Assembly: GCA_003508835.1 (NCBI GenBank)
Contig: PUFA01000116.1
Location: 3,968,001 to 4,032,000 of the forward strand
DNA from: Eonycteris spelaea
Taxonomy: Eukaryota; Chordata; Mammalia; Chiroptera; Pteropodidae
DNA length: 64,000 bases
Reading direction: 5' to 3'
The notes under the pieces are model-generated. The model was not told the DNA's origin. It did no database searches and saw only the letters and a list, made by a program, of their open reading frames with translations. The first letter of the stretch is position 1. Every line of letters begins with the position of its first letter. Positions 49,431 to 62,250 of this stretch are shown here, in pieces. The position numbers and the translations under genes are program-made.

Positions 49431-50589
49431 TTTTTGTTGTTTTTGTTGTTTTTTTGTTTTTGTTTTTTGTGGTAGGAATAATTAAGACCAACACCTAAAG
49501 TTATATTGGAAAAAAAAAAGTATAATATAATGCTAACAGAGATTTCTGACTTGGTCCATAATTTTCACTGAAATAGCTTGGACATTTTATCATTGTCGAT
49601 GGTGCTTCCTTTTCCTTTTGGTAAATATTTTGTTTGATGCCATTGACCTATTTTATAGCTTCTCAAAAGCTGTCTTTCCCCGGCCTCCATCTCCTACTGT
49701 GGAGGCTAAAATGATTAGGTATTTATTTTCCTAGGCTCCATTGCAGCGAGGGATGGCTTTGTGCAAATATGCTTAGTACTTTAGTCAATATATTTTAAAC
49801 TCAAGGTTGCGAATGGAATACGAAATCCACTTAATGGGTGGCACAATAATTTTTTTAAAAAAACATAAACTAAAATGGAAAATAGCATAGTGTAGTACAT
49901 GTATCTGTAACTATGATTTTTGAAACATGTGCTTCATTTTATTTATATATGGCTATATGTATACATTAATACACGAAGGTATGCTGGGAACGGTGTATCT
50001 TTTTTGCATGATATATGTTCAAAAACTGAATGTCGCTTCTTTAAGTCATGGTTATTTGAATTTCCTATCACTTATAGCTAAATGCATTCATACTGATTCT
50101 AAAATTGAAGCATGTAATCGGTGTGCTTTCGTAATATACTGTAAGATTTGGAAGTAGTTGTGTAGAGAAGGTAAGGTTGGCCCTTTATTTATTCCAGCTG
50201 GGCAATCTGTGGCCCTTGATATGAAGTAGATAAATATTTTATCAACCTTTTTATTACTGTGTCTCGAAAGGCATAAAACAGACAGCGTACTCGAGCCAGG
50301 TAACTGAGGAGCACTTTGTGAGTGGACTTGTCTACAGAGATATTAAGGAGACTAATAATGGCATGTAAAGTATCCCAGGGATAGCAGTAGTGTGGAGACA
50401 TGACCAGTGTCACCATTGGTAAGGGCAAAGTGAGAATTGACACCGTAGGAAATGGCTGTCCTACATTAGTGGTGGCCTCTGGTAGGGAAGAGCTACCCTG
50501 CCCTTGCATTCATCTCTGCGGCCTCATTTGTCTGGATCCAAAATGAAACTAGAGGGCAAAGAGTTTAAATTTTATATCCATAAAGATTA
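49431..50589. other. Mostly unassigned; weak ancient repeat at 49640-49800
   Basis: 49428-49470 is a T/G-rich simple tract. 49640-49800 ('ctcctactgtggaggctaaa', 'tccattgcagcgagggatgg') resembles the first half of an old interspersed repeat whose second half resembles 53220-53530. I am unsure of the family. The rest is unassigned. Confidence 0.4.
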
Positions 50590-51090
50590 GCCTCAGACTG
50601 AAGGCAGAAAACATTACTAAAGGTAAAGAGGATCTCTCTACACTGATAAGAAGTTCAATAAATAAAAAATATGCACACAAGTATAAAGATATATGTACCT
50701 AATGCCAACCTCAGAAATATTTAAAGAATTTAAAGAACTATTGGGGAAAAAATGGACAGATACACCATTCGAATGGGAGATTTTTAATAAATTTTTCTTG
50801 ATAATTGATAAGTTCAGCAGGAAAAAAATCACTAAGGATATAAAAGATTTGAATAATGCAATTAACTAATTTGATCTAGTGGGTAAGTGTTCATTATTTC
50901 AACAACAGCAGAATACATTTCAAACTTGAAAGAACACTTATGAAAATTGACCACATACTGATGTATAAAAAAGCTCATCGTATTTCAAAGCTTTGTTTTC
51001 ATGCAGAAAAAATATTCTCTCTGCACACAATAAATTAAATTAGTGATCAATTATTTAAAAAAAAAGAAAAGAAAGAGAAGAGAAAAAGAT
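50590..51090 (+). repeat. L1M ORF2 endonuclease-region fragment
   Basis: The plus strand follows the 5' part of L1 ORF2: 'tatgtacctaatgccaacct', 'caacagcagaatacatttca', 'gaccacatactgatgtataa'. It ends in an A/G-rich run at 51056-51090. It is a short, isolated piece of the endonuclease domain with broken frames. The L1s at 44.6 and 28.7 kb lack this region. Confidence 0.75.
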
Positions 51091-51099
51091 AACTAGAGG

Positions 51100-51632
51100 A
51101 TCAAAATTCCCAGGGAGAGGGGAGAGAATGTAATATTAAATTAGGTTGTGATGTAAGAGTCCTCCAGAAGGTAATAATTGAGGAAAGATTTGAATGTAAG
51201 GAGGGAGGTAATTAAGTAGATATGTTGCAGAACTCTGTTCTAGGCAGAATAAAAAACTGAAGCAATGGTGTTGATGTGGCTTTTGCAATGTAAACATGGC
51301 GGCCAGTCTGGAGTAGAATGACCATTATTAAAGTGTGACTAGGAGGTCTATCACAAAGGATTTTTCAGCTATTTTAAAGAGTTTGGTTTTTACTCTAAGT
51401 GAAATCAGAAGCCATTGCCATGTACTGAACAAAGAGGTAATTAAAAAAAAATGACTTATGTTTTGATAGGATCACCCCACTCTGGCTTTTTCACTGTGAA
51501 GATACCATAAAAGGGCAGGGGGAAGTATCATTTGGGAGACTTATTAGAAAGTTATCGTATGATCCAGATCATTGATCCTTGAAGATCTGACAAGGTGGTC
51601 ACTCTGGAAATCGTAAAAAATGGTTGTTATGG

Positions 51633-51663
<31 letters not shown>

Positions 51664-52330
51664 ATTATATATATATGTTGAAGATAGCATCAACATGATT
51701 ACTTACAGTGTAATAGAAAAGATGACACAAAGATTGTTGACTTGAGACACTAGATATGAAGAGTTGTTACCAAATAAGATGTGAAATTCTGCAATTAGAG
51801 TAGGGCATGGGGGGGAGATCAGGAGTTTAGTTTTGTATATACTTGTTTGAGATGCATATTATATACTCAGGTTGAGATACAGAATAGACTATTATAAGTA
51901 TAAGTCTAGAGTTGGGGAGAGAAGCCTGAGCTAAATGTGTACATTTGGTGTGCACAGCAGGATGGTATTTACACTTGTTGGACTGGATGATATCGCTAAG
52001 GGTTTAAATATTAATAGAGAGGAAAGGGCGTCTAAAACTTGACACTTGAGTCAAACAAATATTGAAAGTCCAAAATAAAGAGAAAAGACCAGTAAAGAAA
52101 AATGAGAAGTAATAAAGATAAGTGAAGAAAGTGAATTAAGTAGACAGTAATCAATCTTATGTGCCAAATACTAATTAGTGGAATAATAGCACTAAAAATT
52201 GATACCACATTCAACAAATTGGAGCTTACTGGTAATCTTAAAAGAACACAGTTCGCTAGGGTATTTGATGTGAAATCTGGGTTGAAATTGTTTTAAATGA
52301 GAATGGGAGAAGAGCAATTAGACCAATTCT
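51100..52330 (-). repeat. L2 LINE, about 1.2 kb with internal TA tract
   Basis: On plus this reads as the reverse of L2, from its 3' region back into ORF2. Landmarks: 'tcacaaaggatttttcagct' with 'ggtttttactctaagtgaaa' (the reverse of the L2 'gcttcccattgcactcagaa' block), 'gatcaggagtttagttttgt', 'gagatgcatattatatactc' and 'agatggtatt'-like sequence near 51960. It is old and contains no frame. The match loosens beyond about 52250. Confidence 0.7.
51632..51677. repeat. (TA)n microsatellite inside L2
   Basis: TA runs with single T insertions, so the tract is nearly palindromic. Confidence 0.95.
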
Positions 52331-52625
52331 TGATGAGTCCAGGGAAATAAGAATGGCTCAATAGCTGGAAGGGTAGTAAGGTCAGGAGAATATATATGTA
52401 TTAAAATAAGTAGAGCTTGGAAAATCTATGATGGAGGAATTATCTACTCATTATTGTGCTGTGGATCTTAGGTAGCATAACAGAAGTAAACAAAGAAGAG
52501 GACACACACAAAAAATATTCACTTGGAGAAAGGGATTATTTAGGAAATACACCCATGGGATAAATGAAAAGTTTATAGGCAACCATATTAATAGATACAC
52601 CTTACCCATGCTCTCAACAACTGTT

Positions 52626-52661
<36 letters not shown>

Positions 52662-52668
52662 GTTGTTC
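52626..52668. repeat. (GTT)n trinucleotide microsatellite
   Basis: About 13 GTT units with one extra T near 52661. On the minus strand it encodes an Asn run in a short spurious frame. Confidence 0.95.
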
Positions 52669-53219
52669 CTTTCTTTTTTAACACATGGTGATATATTCCT
52701 GTTCTCAATATCACATTTGAGCCATCTTAAGTTTCACCATCAATTGCATTTGCTTCCGTGGGCCATTAAACTTGACCTGGTCAACTGACTCTTAACATAA
52801 CATGTTCACACCAAGAGTACTGCACAAGGAAGTGCATAGTACTGTCAAAATCTCTTTCTACAGGCTCCGCAAGGCCTGGCAAGTCTTCCCAGGCTTCCAG
52901 TGCAGGAGAGAACTACTCAATATTGAAACAGGCACAATGAATGTTTTCCAGGTTTTTCCTCTCCTCTTCTTGTAGCATTTTTTAATATTTGATCATCATT
53001 GAAAAATCTTGCCTGAAAATACCTTTTAAAAAGATTTAAAAAGAAAATTCTATTATGACAATGTTTCCAAAAAGTAAATAAAATAAGCATTAATCTCTGG
53101 ATTGTGGAACACTTGAGGCCATGACTCTCAGCTATTCATTAGTCTCCCCTTCTTCTTTTAATCATAGAATCTCTGAATCTCAGATGGGCCCAGGGCTTCC
53201 TTGCATAATCACTACATTT
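52669..53219. other. Unassigned sequence
   Basis: No named repeat or gene is recognised. Confidence 0.45.
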
Positions 53220-53530
53220 TTGTGTTTCCCTTAGAGAAAGTTGTGGTGACGTGCCCTACAGACTTCTGGCTAGTAGGATGTGAGCAGAAGTGATTTATTT
53301 CTATTACTAGGTCACATCCGTAAAGTTATGGATTGTTTTCAACACTTCCTTTCCTTTTTCCCATTGTTTGCAATTTAGACTCTAAAGCTAAAGCCAGAGC
53401 AGGCATCTTGGACTATACACTGGAAACCCAAGATGAGCTTGGCAGAACAATGAGCTAGAAAGATTTAGTCTCTAATGACATAGTGGCACCACCGATCTTG
53501 GATTTTCGAGCCAGACTTTTTAAGTAAAGG
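53220..53530 (+). repeat. Ancient interspersed repeat, family uncertain
   Basis: 'ctggctagtaggatgtgagc', 'aggcatcttggactatacac', 'acccaagatgagcttggcag' and 'tctaatgacatagtggcacc' follow an old repeated sequence that I remember in many mammalian loci (LTR-like, with 'cagccatcttggaccatgag'). I cannot give a reliable family name. Confidence 0.45.
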
Positions 53531-54214
53531 AGATAAATGTCTACCTTACTGAATTCACTAGTATTTCGAGTCTCTTAGTTATTTGGCTGAACTGATAACC
53601 CACATAATATACTCTTTTAGCGTGTACTTTATAATAATTCTCTAATATTGCAAGGAATATTAAAACTAAATAGAATTGGAAGGCTAAGTCAGAAATCAAA
53701 TATTTCTGTTTAAGCTATGACATTTTTCAAGCCAAATATTTTATAGTGTTTTCTATTTACCAGCAGGGTTTGTGTGTTTTATAAATAATCATTTGGATCC
53801 GATAGTGAGTTGGAATAATATTGGATATTTATAGATGGCTGATTTATTGGATTATGAATTTGGTCATAGGAGTCTGTGTATGGTTAAATACATAATAATT
53901 TCTTTGCCATTGCAGGTGATTGATACTGGAAGTGGCTCAACATTTCACTCATTGCCTATGTATACTTGCCTACCAGGATGATAAAACACTAATAGATTCT
54001 TATTACTATCCAGGGGCAAAATGTGTTTCTCTTCAGCAATTTTGTGACTATCCTAACATTTTACAATGAATGCCCAGAGCAAAATGAAAGAGATGGAATA
54101 TAATAGAGATGAAGTAAAATAGTAAATGACAAGGTAGAATGCAGATAGATATATTTTAGATAAAAATTATTCAATATACCTTTTCTTCTGGATGATGACA
54201 TATTAGAATATTTC
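53531..54214. other. Unassigned AT-rich sequence
   Basis: No repeat or gene is recognised. Confidence 0.5.
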
Positions 54215-54420
54215 AAATTACTATTTTATAGAATCATAGGTCTTAAAGCTAAAAATCATTTTGAATAATAATCTGTGGCAAACCCCAGCTCACGGGCAGG
54301 TGAGGCATTAATATCCCCAGTCCACACACTGGTTAATAGCATTTTCCAGAATTACAAAGTAGAGAAGTCGGGGTTAGGTCTAGTTTTCTAGACTCTTGAT
54401 GTGTATGACTGTAACTTCTT
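54215..54420 (-). repeat. Possible ancient SINE relic
   Basis: The order 'atagaatcataggtcttaaa', then 'ttaatatccccagtcc', 'ccagaattacaaagtagaga' and 'ggttaggtctagttttctag' resembles the general layout of old MIR-related SINEs on the minus strand. It is very diverged. Confidence 0.35.
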
Positions 54421-54699
54421 GATCATATGTGATGTAAAGTTAGATTTGGTGATTCATTTGTTTTTTTTTTTTTCTTATCAACTCAAGTGGCTTTTAAGGA
54501 TCTAAGAAGGAGGTGGGGCAGCAGCTAAGTAGACAGAGAAATGGTGATAGCACATGGCGGGCGAACGGTGGAGTGTGTCTGAGCACTGGGTGAATGGGGA
54601 GAAGCTGATTCAGTTTTAGAAGGTCATCAGTTACATTGTTACATGAAGGGGTATCTCTGAGCTTATTATTAAGAATAGTTACATGTTTTGGATTAGAGG

Positions 54700-54964
54700 A
54701 CTAGGGTAGAGAAGGACAACCAGCCGGAAGGAATATGTTATGCAGGGGCAGGGAGCCATGAAAAACCATGGTGTGACTGAAAACACAACAACCCAAATCA
54801 GCTCAGATGCTGAAGGGATCGGTGGCAGTTCTCAGTGGGGTCAGCAGGGATAGTGTGCGACCCGGGTGTGGGTTGCTTTGTCAGTCGGCCAAGAAATTTG
54901 GATTTGTATCCTGCAGGAAATAGACAAAAAAGATTTTAAGTAAGAAAAAAAACATGATTCTTTT

Positions 54965-55040
<76 letters not shown>

Positions 55041-55310
55041 TTTTAGGATGACCCCCGTTCTCTTCAAAGTGCAAGGTTGAGAGAAGAAATCCTTAGGATG
55101 GGAATAACCTAACAAATCGAGACATAATAGAGAATTTTCTCAGGATGGAACAGTGCTGATGAAAGGGAAGGCTAGGCTAGATAGGGATTTCTACTAGAAT
55201 TTACAATTAAGCTCAGGGGCTACAAATGGGGACACTGGTGACATTGTTATTAGAGACTGAGACTACAAGATGTTGAAAGTTGATTGAGGGGTGGTGAGAA
55301 CATAGTTGTC
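54700..55310 (-). repeat. L2 LINE fragment with internal (TTTC)n
   Basis: On plus, 'gggtgtgggttgctttgtca', 'gccaagaaatttggatttgt' and 'atcctgcaggaaatag' are the reverse of an L2 block. After the tetranucleotide tract the sequence continues as 'aggatgacccccgttctctt' and then loosely L2-like sequence. This is the second minus-strand L2 in this 5 kb. Confidence 0.65.
54961..55045. repeat. (TTTC)n tetranucleotide microsatellite
   Basis: About 20 uninterrupted TTTC units: a pure pyrimidine strand 85 bases long. Confidence 0.97.
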
Positions 55311-56399
55311 TATGCTAAATATAGGTTTCCAAAATCACTTATTCTTTCAGATCCTGTATTTTTAAAGCAAAATAGCAATAAATATCTATCTTAAAGGATT
55401 ATTAAATTCACAGGGAAAGAAAATTAGATAATGTACATAAATTAATCATGAGTGCAAGCTAACTTATAGGTATTGAATAAATGATACTTCTTATTATTTC
55501 TATTTTATCATTGTTCTTATCACAGTGAATTTAGAAATAGGTATCCTACAGGAGAATGAAAATAAAAATCTGAACTTTGGAAAAGAGGTCAGGGAGATAA
55601 ATGTCTATTTGACAGTTATGACTGTAAAGACGTAGTTAAAAACACAAGGTTAGACATAATTCTAATAGAATTTTGCTCTTTAGCTGTTTTTGTTGAACAA
55701 GAAATCGAGTTTAATGAAATTTGAACATCTTAAGTTAAATGAATAAGCACAAGAGCCTGTTAGCTATTAGCAGTATGAGTCTGCAGAAACAGAGTCTGCT
55801 GCATTTGCGCTCTTGCCTGAATAAATAAACTTCAGGCTTCAAAGCATTTTCTAAGTAGAAAAGTAGGCTGGCTTTAGGCCAGAATTCAGAATATGCAAAG
55901 TCTGTCTTCAGATGCTATCTATTCAAAGCCATTGCAGGGGGTGCAAGGGGAGGGTTTATAGAATAAGATCTGAAAAATCCCTAAGGGTTTTTAAGCCTCC
56001 GGAGTATAATAGTATATTCTATTCTCTCCGCCATATGTTTTCATAAAGGTGAAATCAAGTTAAATGAATATTTGAAATTGACTTGAAGGAAAAATGAAAT
56101 ACAAAAGAGAATCGAAGTATTAGGTAGCATAGGAAATTGTATAGGAGACTTGACTTTTATGGGAATGGTTGGTCCTGATTATTGGTATATAAAACTCAAG
56201 TCATTTGTAGCGGCCATTGACAGGATCATATCTTTTGCTGATAAAAGGCTTTCTAAGTCACTGCTAAAACCTGAGATTCTGGTGAGTTCAAAATGTGATC
56301 TCCAAAGACAGTATTCCCAGAATATCTGAGATACATATTTGCTTTCCTGAGTGGACATTGCAGACAAATGAATCTCTCCTTCCATTTCTAAAAGGAAAC
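55311..56399. other. Unassigned sequence
   Basis: No repeat family or gene is recognised in this 1.1 kb. Confidence 0.5.
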
Positions 56400-56640
56400 A
56401 TTACCATCATCATCACCACCATCATCATAATCACAGTCACAGATACTTATAAGATACTTACATTGAGCCAAATTTTCTTTTAGTTACTTTTTAATCTTTA
56501 ACTTATTTAATTCAACAGGAACTTTTTTGGGAAGGCATTACTGCTGTCTCTTATTTTACAAATGAGGAACCCAAGGTAGAGAGAGTTTACAGAACATTTT
56601 CAAGGTCATATACAGGAAAATCCCTTCATTTGGCTATCAG
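56400..56640 (-). repeat. MIR SINE with ATC-rich start
   Basis: On plus it begins with an ATC/ACC-rich patch, then 'cttataagatacttacattg', 'cttatttaattcaacaggaa', 'tattttacaaatgaggaacc' and 'caaggtcatatacagg', the reverse of the MIR tail and core. Confidence 0.75.
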
Positions 56641-57189
56641 GTTTATTTTCAACTTAGCTAAAGTAGACTTAATTTATTTGCAAAGAGTAGAGAAACAATG
56701 CACAATCAAGGTGAGGTTAACCCAATCAGTCCTAAATGCATTTAGATCCACTTTTACAAATAATATTAGATTGCGATTCTAAAATTCAACTGTTATTCCA
56801 TTAAGGAAATTCTTGCTTTTGGCAGTACTTTCAATAAATATTTTGGCAGATTTACATCTAGGTGGTAGACTACGGTAATCTTAACTGCAAAACTTCTCAG
56901 TTTATATATGAATTCAGTTTCTGTAACCTAGGTTTTTTGTTTCTTTATTTAATAAAAAATAACACTAAATTTCTGGATCATTTGAACCTATTATCAGTCT
57001 GATGTGGAATGTTTATTCCTTCTATATTCTCTAATGTCTGCATAAATCTTTTATATCTTAACGGAAATATGGAAATAAAGAGTGTGACTTTTCCCCTGGC
57101 GAGATGGCTCATTTAGGGGAGAAGGGTCGAGTTTTACCTGGTAGCTTTTTTATGTAGCCATCTGACAGCTAGATCTATAAGATAATTCA
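56641..57189. other. Unassigned AT-rich sequence
   Basis: No repeat or gene is recognised. Confidence 0.5.
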
Positions 57190-58160
57190 TTCTTCTTTCA
57201 TCAATTTTTTTATTGAAGTGTATTTTGTGTCAGTTATTCTAATAAACATTGCCTTCAAGGAGATTAATGTCAGACTGTTCAGTTATTGTAGTTTGGCTTC
57301 TTTAACTTCATTTAATGCTTTTGAGATGTATTCACATTGTTGCATGTATCTATTTTTTATTTCTGAATTTATTTTCTATTGTATGAATATTACGCATTTT
57401 TTAACTCATTCACTAGTTAAAGGATATTTGGAGTTGTTTCTACTTTTTCAGATTATGAAGAAAATGTCTATAGACATCTGCATCTAGGTCTTTGCGTGGA
57501 TACGTGCATCACCCTTTTGGATGAATTTCTAGGAATGAGTTAGGGGTGGTAGCATGTATGGTACCAAGTTTGTTTTCAAACTTATCATACCATTCTGAAT
57601 TCCTATCAGCAATGTAAGATAGATTTAATTGCTCCACATCCTTATCAACACATGGTACTGACAGACTTTAATTTAGCTAAAGTAGAATCTTCTTGTCATT
57701 GCTGTAGTGATTAATGATATTAACCATTGTTTCATGGACTGATTTGTTATCTGTATAATGTCTTTTGGGGAAATGTCTGCTGCTCTTTGTATTATTAAAT
57801 TTTAAAAGTTCTCTCTATCGTGGAGACAGGTTTGTTTGTTTTAAATAAGAAATGCCATTTGCAAATATGATCTCCCAGTCTGAGTCTTATCTTCATATTA
57901 ACTTGAGTGTCTTTCCAGCATCAGAACTTTAAAATTATGATGTTGAATCTATTATTCTGTTCCATGCGATTCTTTGCATGATATATGAGAGATCTTTACT
58001 TAATAGTAGGTAATAAAGGTTTTCCCTACATTTTCTTCTAAAAGCTTTGTAGTTTGAGTGTTAATATTTAACCCTATGATCAATTTCAAATTAATTTTTG
58101 TATATGGTGCCAATAGGGTCTTTGCTTGCGTATGTGCCCAGCTATTTTCTTTGTGCTTTT
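57190..58160 (-). repeat. L1M element, 3'UTR into ORF2
   Basis: On plus it is the reverse of an old L1: 'attcacattgttgcatgtat', 'ggatatttggagttgtttct', 'ggatgaatttctaggaatga', 'gctccacatccttatcaaca', 'gacttggtt'-like sequence, 'atctcccagtctgagtctta' and 'ttaatttttgtatatggtgc'. It is about 1 kb, collinear and decayed. Confidence 0.85.
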
Positions 58161-58860
58161 CCAACATAGGATTTCTGAGCTTTTGCATCTGTGGCTTCTT
58201 GTAATTCATTAACTTGGGAAAATTCTTGTCTATAAAGTTTCAAAATACTTCTGTTTCCTCTCTATTTGCCTCTGGGACTACATAGATATTAATACTTTAA
58301 TACTATCCATGAGCTCGTGATATTATATTCTGCTTTTGATGTGTTTGCTTTTTGCTTTTACTCTTTTTCTCTTTTTGTTTCAGTTCGGATAATATCTAAT
58401 TATCATTGATCAAGTTTACTAATTCTTCACCTAGTGATATTCAGTCTCCTGAAAAGCCCATCAAAGAAATTACTTATTTCTGATATTGTGAGGTGTTTTA
58501 TCACTAGTATAGTAGGTGACTTTTTAAAAATAGTTCCAGTCACTCCTCTGCAATTTCTCATCTGTTCATGACAGTGTCTGCCTTTTACACTATATCCTTT
58601 AAGTATGAATCATAATTATTTATAATCTCCATTTAGCAGTTGCAGTATTAAGACCATGTCTGGCTCTAGTTCTGTGAATTCCTTTATCTCTTTACGGTAC
58701 TTATTAGAACAATACTTAAAGACTCACTGCTCTTTTTCTCATTTTATTGTGTCTTATAATTTTTCACTCAATGCTGATCATCATGTGCAGAAGAATGCTA
58801 GAACCCAAGGCATGATATTCCTGCTTGGCGACGAGCCTACCTCTTCTTCCCTCAGGCTGT
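58161..58860 (-). repeat. L1M-related segment
   Basis: On plus, 'ggcttcttgtaattcattaa', 'agtctcctgaaaagcccatc', 'tctggctctagttctgtgaa' and 'gtgtcttataatttttcact' follow a widespread sequence that I remember alongside old L1M copies in this orientation. The exact sub-region and family are uncertain. Confidence 0.5.
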
Positions 58861-59899
58861 TACTATGATGAGTGGAGCCAATACAGACATCCGTTTGGCT
58901 GTTTGGGGGGGTCTCGTTGTTGCTGTAGTTATCTTCGGTGCTCCGCAGTTTTCAGATTCTCCCGGCCTCAGGCACTTACTGTCATGTCGCTTGGCGTGAG
59001 GGCTGGGGAACCAGAGGTTCTGTTTCTCAGTGTCTCTGTGCCATTCTCGCCATTTGGCAGGTACCGCATTCCCGGTGCTTCTGCTTTTTCCCTCTTTTGA
59101 TAAATACGCCCTGCCACCTATTGTTGGCAGTTCTGTTTTTATTTCAAAATGGATCTTCTGTTTTATATTGCATTCCCTCTATTAATTTTTCAGCAATAAC
59201 ATTTAAAATCTTTCTAACGTTCCTTCTTGTTCTCTCCATTTTCCTTTTTAATGGTAAGATGCTTTCATTATCTCACCATGCGCGCATTTGAAAAACTACA
59301 ATACACGAATGTAAAAGCCATTACACGGTTTTTTAAAGGCCGTGAGGTAGCCACACATATACTGGTTACTGTGACGTGAAAATAGCAAGTCACAGAGCAG
59401 TGCATATATTTCACTCTGTTTGTGTAAAAAATTGATATGTGTGTTTATATGTACACAAGCTATCTCATTAGCAGAGAAACAGCTAATAATACTATCTTTG
59501 GAAGGGGAATCTGATAAGTACAGAAGTTAGAAGACTTACTTTTCAGATCGCACTATTTTATAGTTTAACTATTTCATGCCCCTTAAATATTATCTAGTAA
59601 AATTAGCTGAAGACAGTAATGCAAGCTGTGTAATGTCATGCTTGAATCGTTTGATATATTTATTTATTTATATCATTTATATAAATACTTCGACTAAGTC
59701 TATAGACAGCGTGTCTTAAAGTAGGGTCTTCTGAAATATCTCTAAAGGCCCACAGAATACTTAGGTTGTAGTCAAAACCTGCTAGCTCAGACATGTGGTT
59801 CTGAGCTTCAGATATACAATTGTGTAACCCAGATGCCTTTTAAAAAATGACTGTGTCAGAATCTTGATTAAATTAGTATTGTACATGCACTATACATTC
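58861..59899. other. Unassigned sequence
   Basis: 58880-59100 is comparatively GC-rich, with overlapping frames of 91 and 117 codons that encode no recognised protein. The rest is AT-rich. Confidence 0.45.
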
Positions 59900-60200
59900 A
59901 TCTTCTCTTTTCATCAATGTTTCTTTTTACTTTTTTGAAAATACATAAGTAGGAAAACGTATAAAACATACACACACACGTATATAGTTTAATAAATAAT
60001 TATATGGAAGCATATGTGTATTCATGGCCCAGGTCAAAAAATAGAATGTTGTTGACCTTTCCAGTCGCAATTTCTCCCTTTATCCCTTTCTGGTCCAGAC
60101 GTCACCTACAGGTTGGATGCATCTACTTTTTCTTCATGCTGCAACGTCTGCTTTATTTATTTACTGTATATTCCATAATTTTTTGAAATTTCTCGTTTTA
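59900..60200 (-). repeat. Possible L1M 3'UTR fragment
   Basis: On plus, 'aaaacgtataaaacatacac' to 'tggcccaggtcaaaaaatag' and 'ctttccagtcgcaatttctc' loosely resemble the reverse of an old L1 3'UTR. Confidence 0.35.
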
Positions 60201-61616
60201 TTCTCTGATACTACATGTATTTTAAAAATTATGTTTCTTACATTGAAATGAGGTCTCAAGAGGGAAGAGAGTTATTATATATTATATATGTATATATATA
60301 TATTGTTTACAGTCCATTATGTGTTTTAAATGATGGTAAATTCTTTTTTAGATTTTTAAATTCTTTTATTAGAGAATGTTTTACTGGAAAATTACCTTTT
60401 GACTATGCTTTTAATTTCCCTGTATTTCCCATTGCCTACCCTGCTGTTAAAATCCATGAGCTGCAGATGTAGACTGTATAGATTGCTATTTTCCTGCCTT
60501 TCTAGTTTCTGCCTCTTTAATTACATGATAAAACTAATTATCTCTAATAAAGCAAATATAATCGGAGACGAGGAAGAGACTCGGTAAATCTCCTACTAAA
60601 CACTCGATTAAACGTAAACCCAAGGCTGATTATTAATACGGACTGAACTGCTCAAGTCAGATGTGTCGGAAAGCATCAGTTCGGTTGTGATTTGTACACT
60701 CACAAGGGAAAGACCAGCCTGATCTGTGCAGCGAAGAGCAACAGCAGCAATAAATGCAGAAGGTGGCTTTATACAGAGTTTTAAGCCACACATAGTCTTG
60801 TGGGCTGATTTGCAAAATCTAAATCTTTATATTCAGCACTTTCATAATTTCAGAGTTTGTGCCATTAATTTCCAAGTTATGTAAACAGCCAGACTTCATG
60901 ACTCACCTCTTAAATTATCTCCTCTATCACTATATGTTGCTTAGAGGACATGGAAAATTCTTTCTAAATCTGAACCATATGGAGGGGAGCGTGGCTGTCA
61001 TTTCATCTCTAGCCGCATTCATATCAAGTAACTAAAAACACAGGATGTGGAGGATTCTGGAAAGAGAGCAGCAATGGGATTGTGTCCCGGGGTCCACTTA
61101 TTAAGCAGACATAGAAGCGAATTAGCAAAAGCAGTAACTTAAAGGCATTTCAGATACGAACAACAAAACTAACTGACAAGGGCCCTGGTATGCATACATC
61201 TAGTAAAAAAGCCTTCGACATTTATAAAATCTGCATGGAATCAGTTTTCTGCAGAAGAAAGCAGAAGAAAGAAATGAGGGATATGACAAATCTGGAAACA
61301 GGAAATATTCAAAATATTTAATAGTTATTCTCTGAAAAGCAGCAGCTACAACGGGGTGGGGAATGGGGATTGCTCAATTGCGTAGCTGGAGAGTGTAAAG
61401 TATCTGATTTGATGACAGAGTAGCAGGTGGCGCAGCCCCTGTTACCCTATGAAGCTGGTCAGCCAGGGCCACTTCCAGGGCAAGACTACACAATGAGGAG
61501 AATCTCCTGGGCATGGTCAAAATCTAAAGAGCAAGGGAATAATAGAGACAAAGATTAGGAACATTGCAGCAAAGAGAGGAAGCAGAACAGACTGAATACA
61601 TCTTACAAACAAGCAA
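60201..61616. other. Unassigned; possibly unique conserved stretch 60590-61130
   Basis: After a TA-rich patch (60273-60304), 60590-61130 has balanced composition, no recognised repeat and an AP-1-like TGACTCA at about 60901. It is a plausible unique or conserved non-coding stretch. 61130-61616 is unassigned. Confidence 0.4.
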
Positions 61617-61634
61617 TCATATATATATATATAG
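61617..61634. repeat. Short (AT)n tract
   Basis: About nine AT units. Confidence 0.85.
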
Positions 61635-61959
61635 ATTGTCATTATACAAAAACAATAGAAAAGGGGGCTATTTCAAACTAGAAAAGCTGCCAGAAGCACA
61701 GGTACTTCTAAAAGTCAGAAGAAAAATATCCTCCACACACACCTACACACACAGCCATAAATATTTAAATTAAACCCCCGATAAAGTGATCATGAGCTAA
61801 ACAAGAATGAGAAGCAGATTAATATCCTTATAGAATAGGAGGAGCCATGCATACAAAACAGAACAAAATTATAACTTGCTATATCAGAATGACTTAAATG
61901 AACCAAAGAATCTCTAAGGGTCTCTACAAACTGAGACCGATTGATATTTTCTACCACAA
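61635..61959. other. Unassigned AT-rich sequence
   Basis: No repeat or gene is recognised. Confidence 0.5.
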
Positions 61960-62250
61960 ACATGTTCCTTTCCTTCCTCTTTTGTTCCTAACTCACGTAA
62001 TGATTAGTAGCATCGATTAGCCTGAACTAGGTCCCCATTCTTCACCAACCCCATATCTCTAGTCAGTCACTAAGTGTCAGAAAAGCTTCCCCCTAAAGAC
62101 CTAGTCAGTCTATTTCTACCTCTCCACCCTCCCTCGTCACCAAACTCAGTTCGAGAACTTACCATCCTCTCGTGTATTTTGGAGCCATGTGCCTCATTTG
62201 TGTTCCTATTTCCAGTGATAGTCATCTCCAGTTCATGTTGCAAGTTGATT
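61960..62250 (+). repeat. Probable L2 fragment (ORF2 region)
   Basis: 'tctagtcagtcactaagtgt', then 'cagtctatttctacctctcc' and 'accatcctctcgtg', resembles the L2 block that reads 'ctgtcaattctacctcctaa ... caccatcatctctcgcc' in the consensus. Confidence 0.45.

Noticed and set aside
54841..55074. Lys-Glu-Arg repeat protein on the minus strand
   Set aside because: Translation of the TTTC tract inside an L2.
59690..59890. hAT (MER-type) element
   Set aside because: A vague resemblance to 'agtgtttctcaaa...' openings did not extend into a consistent match.
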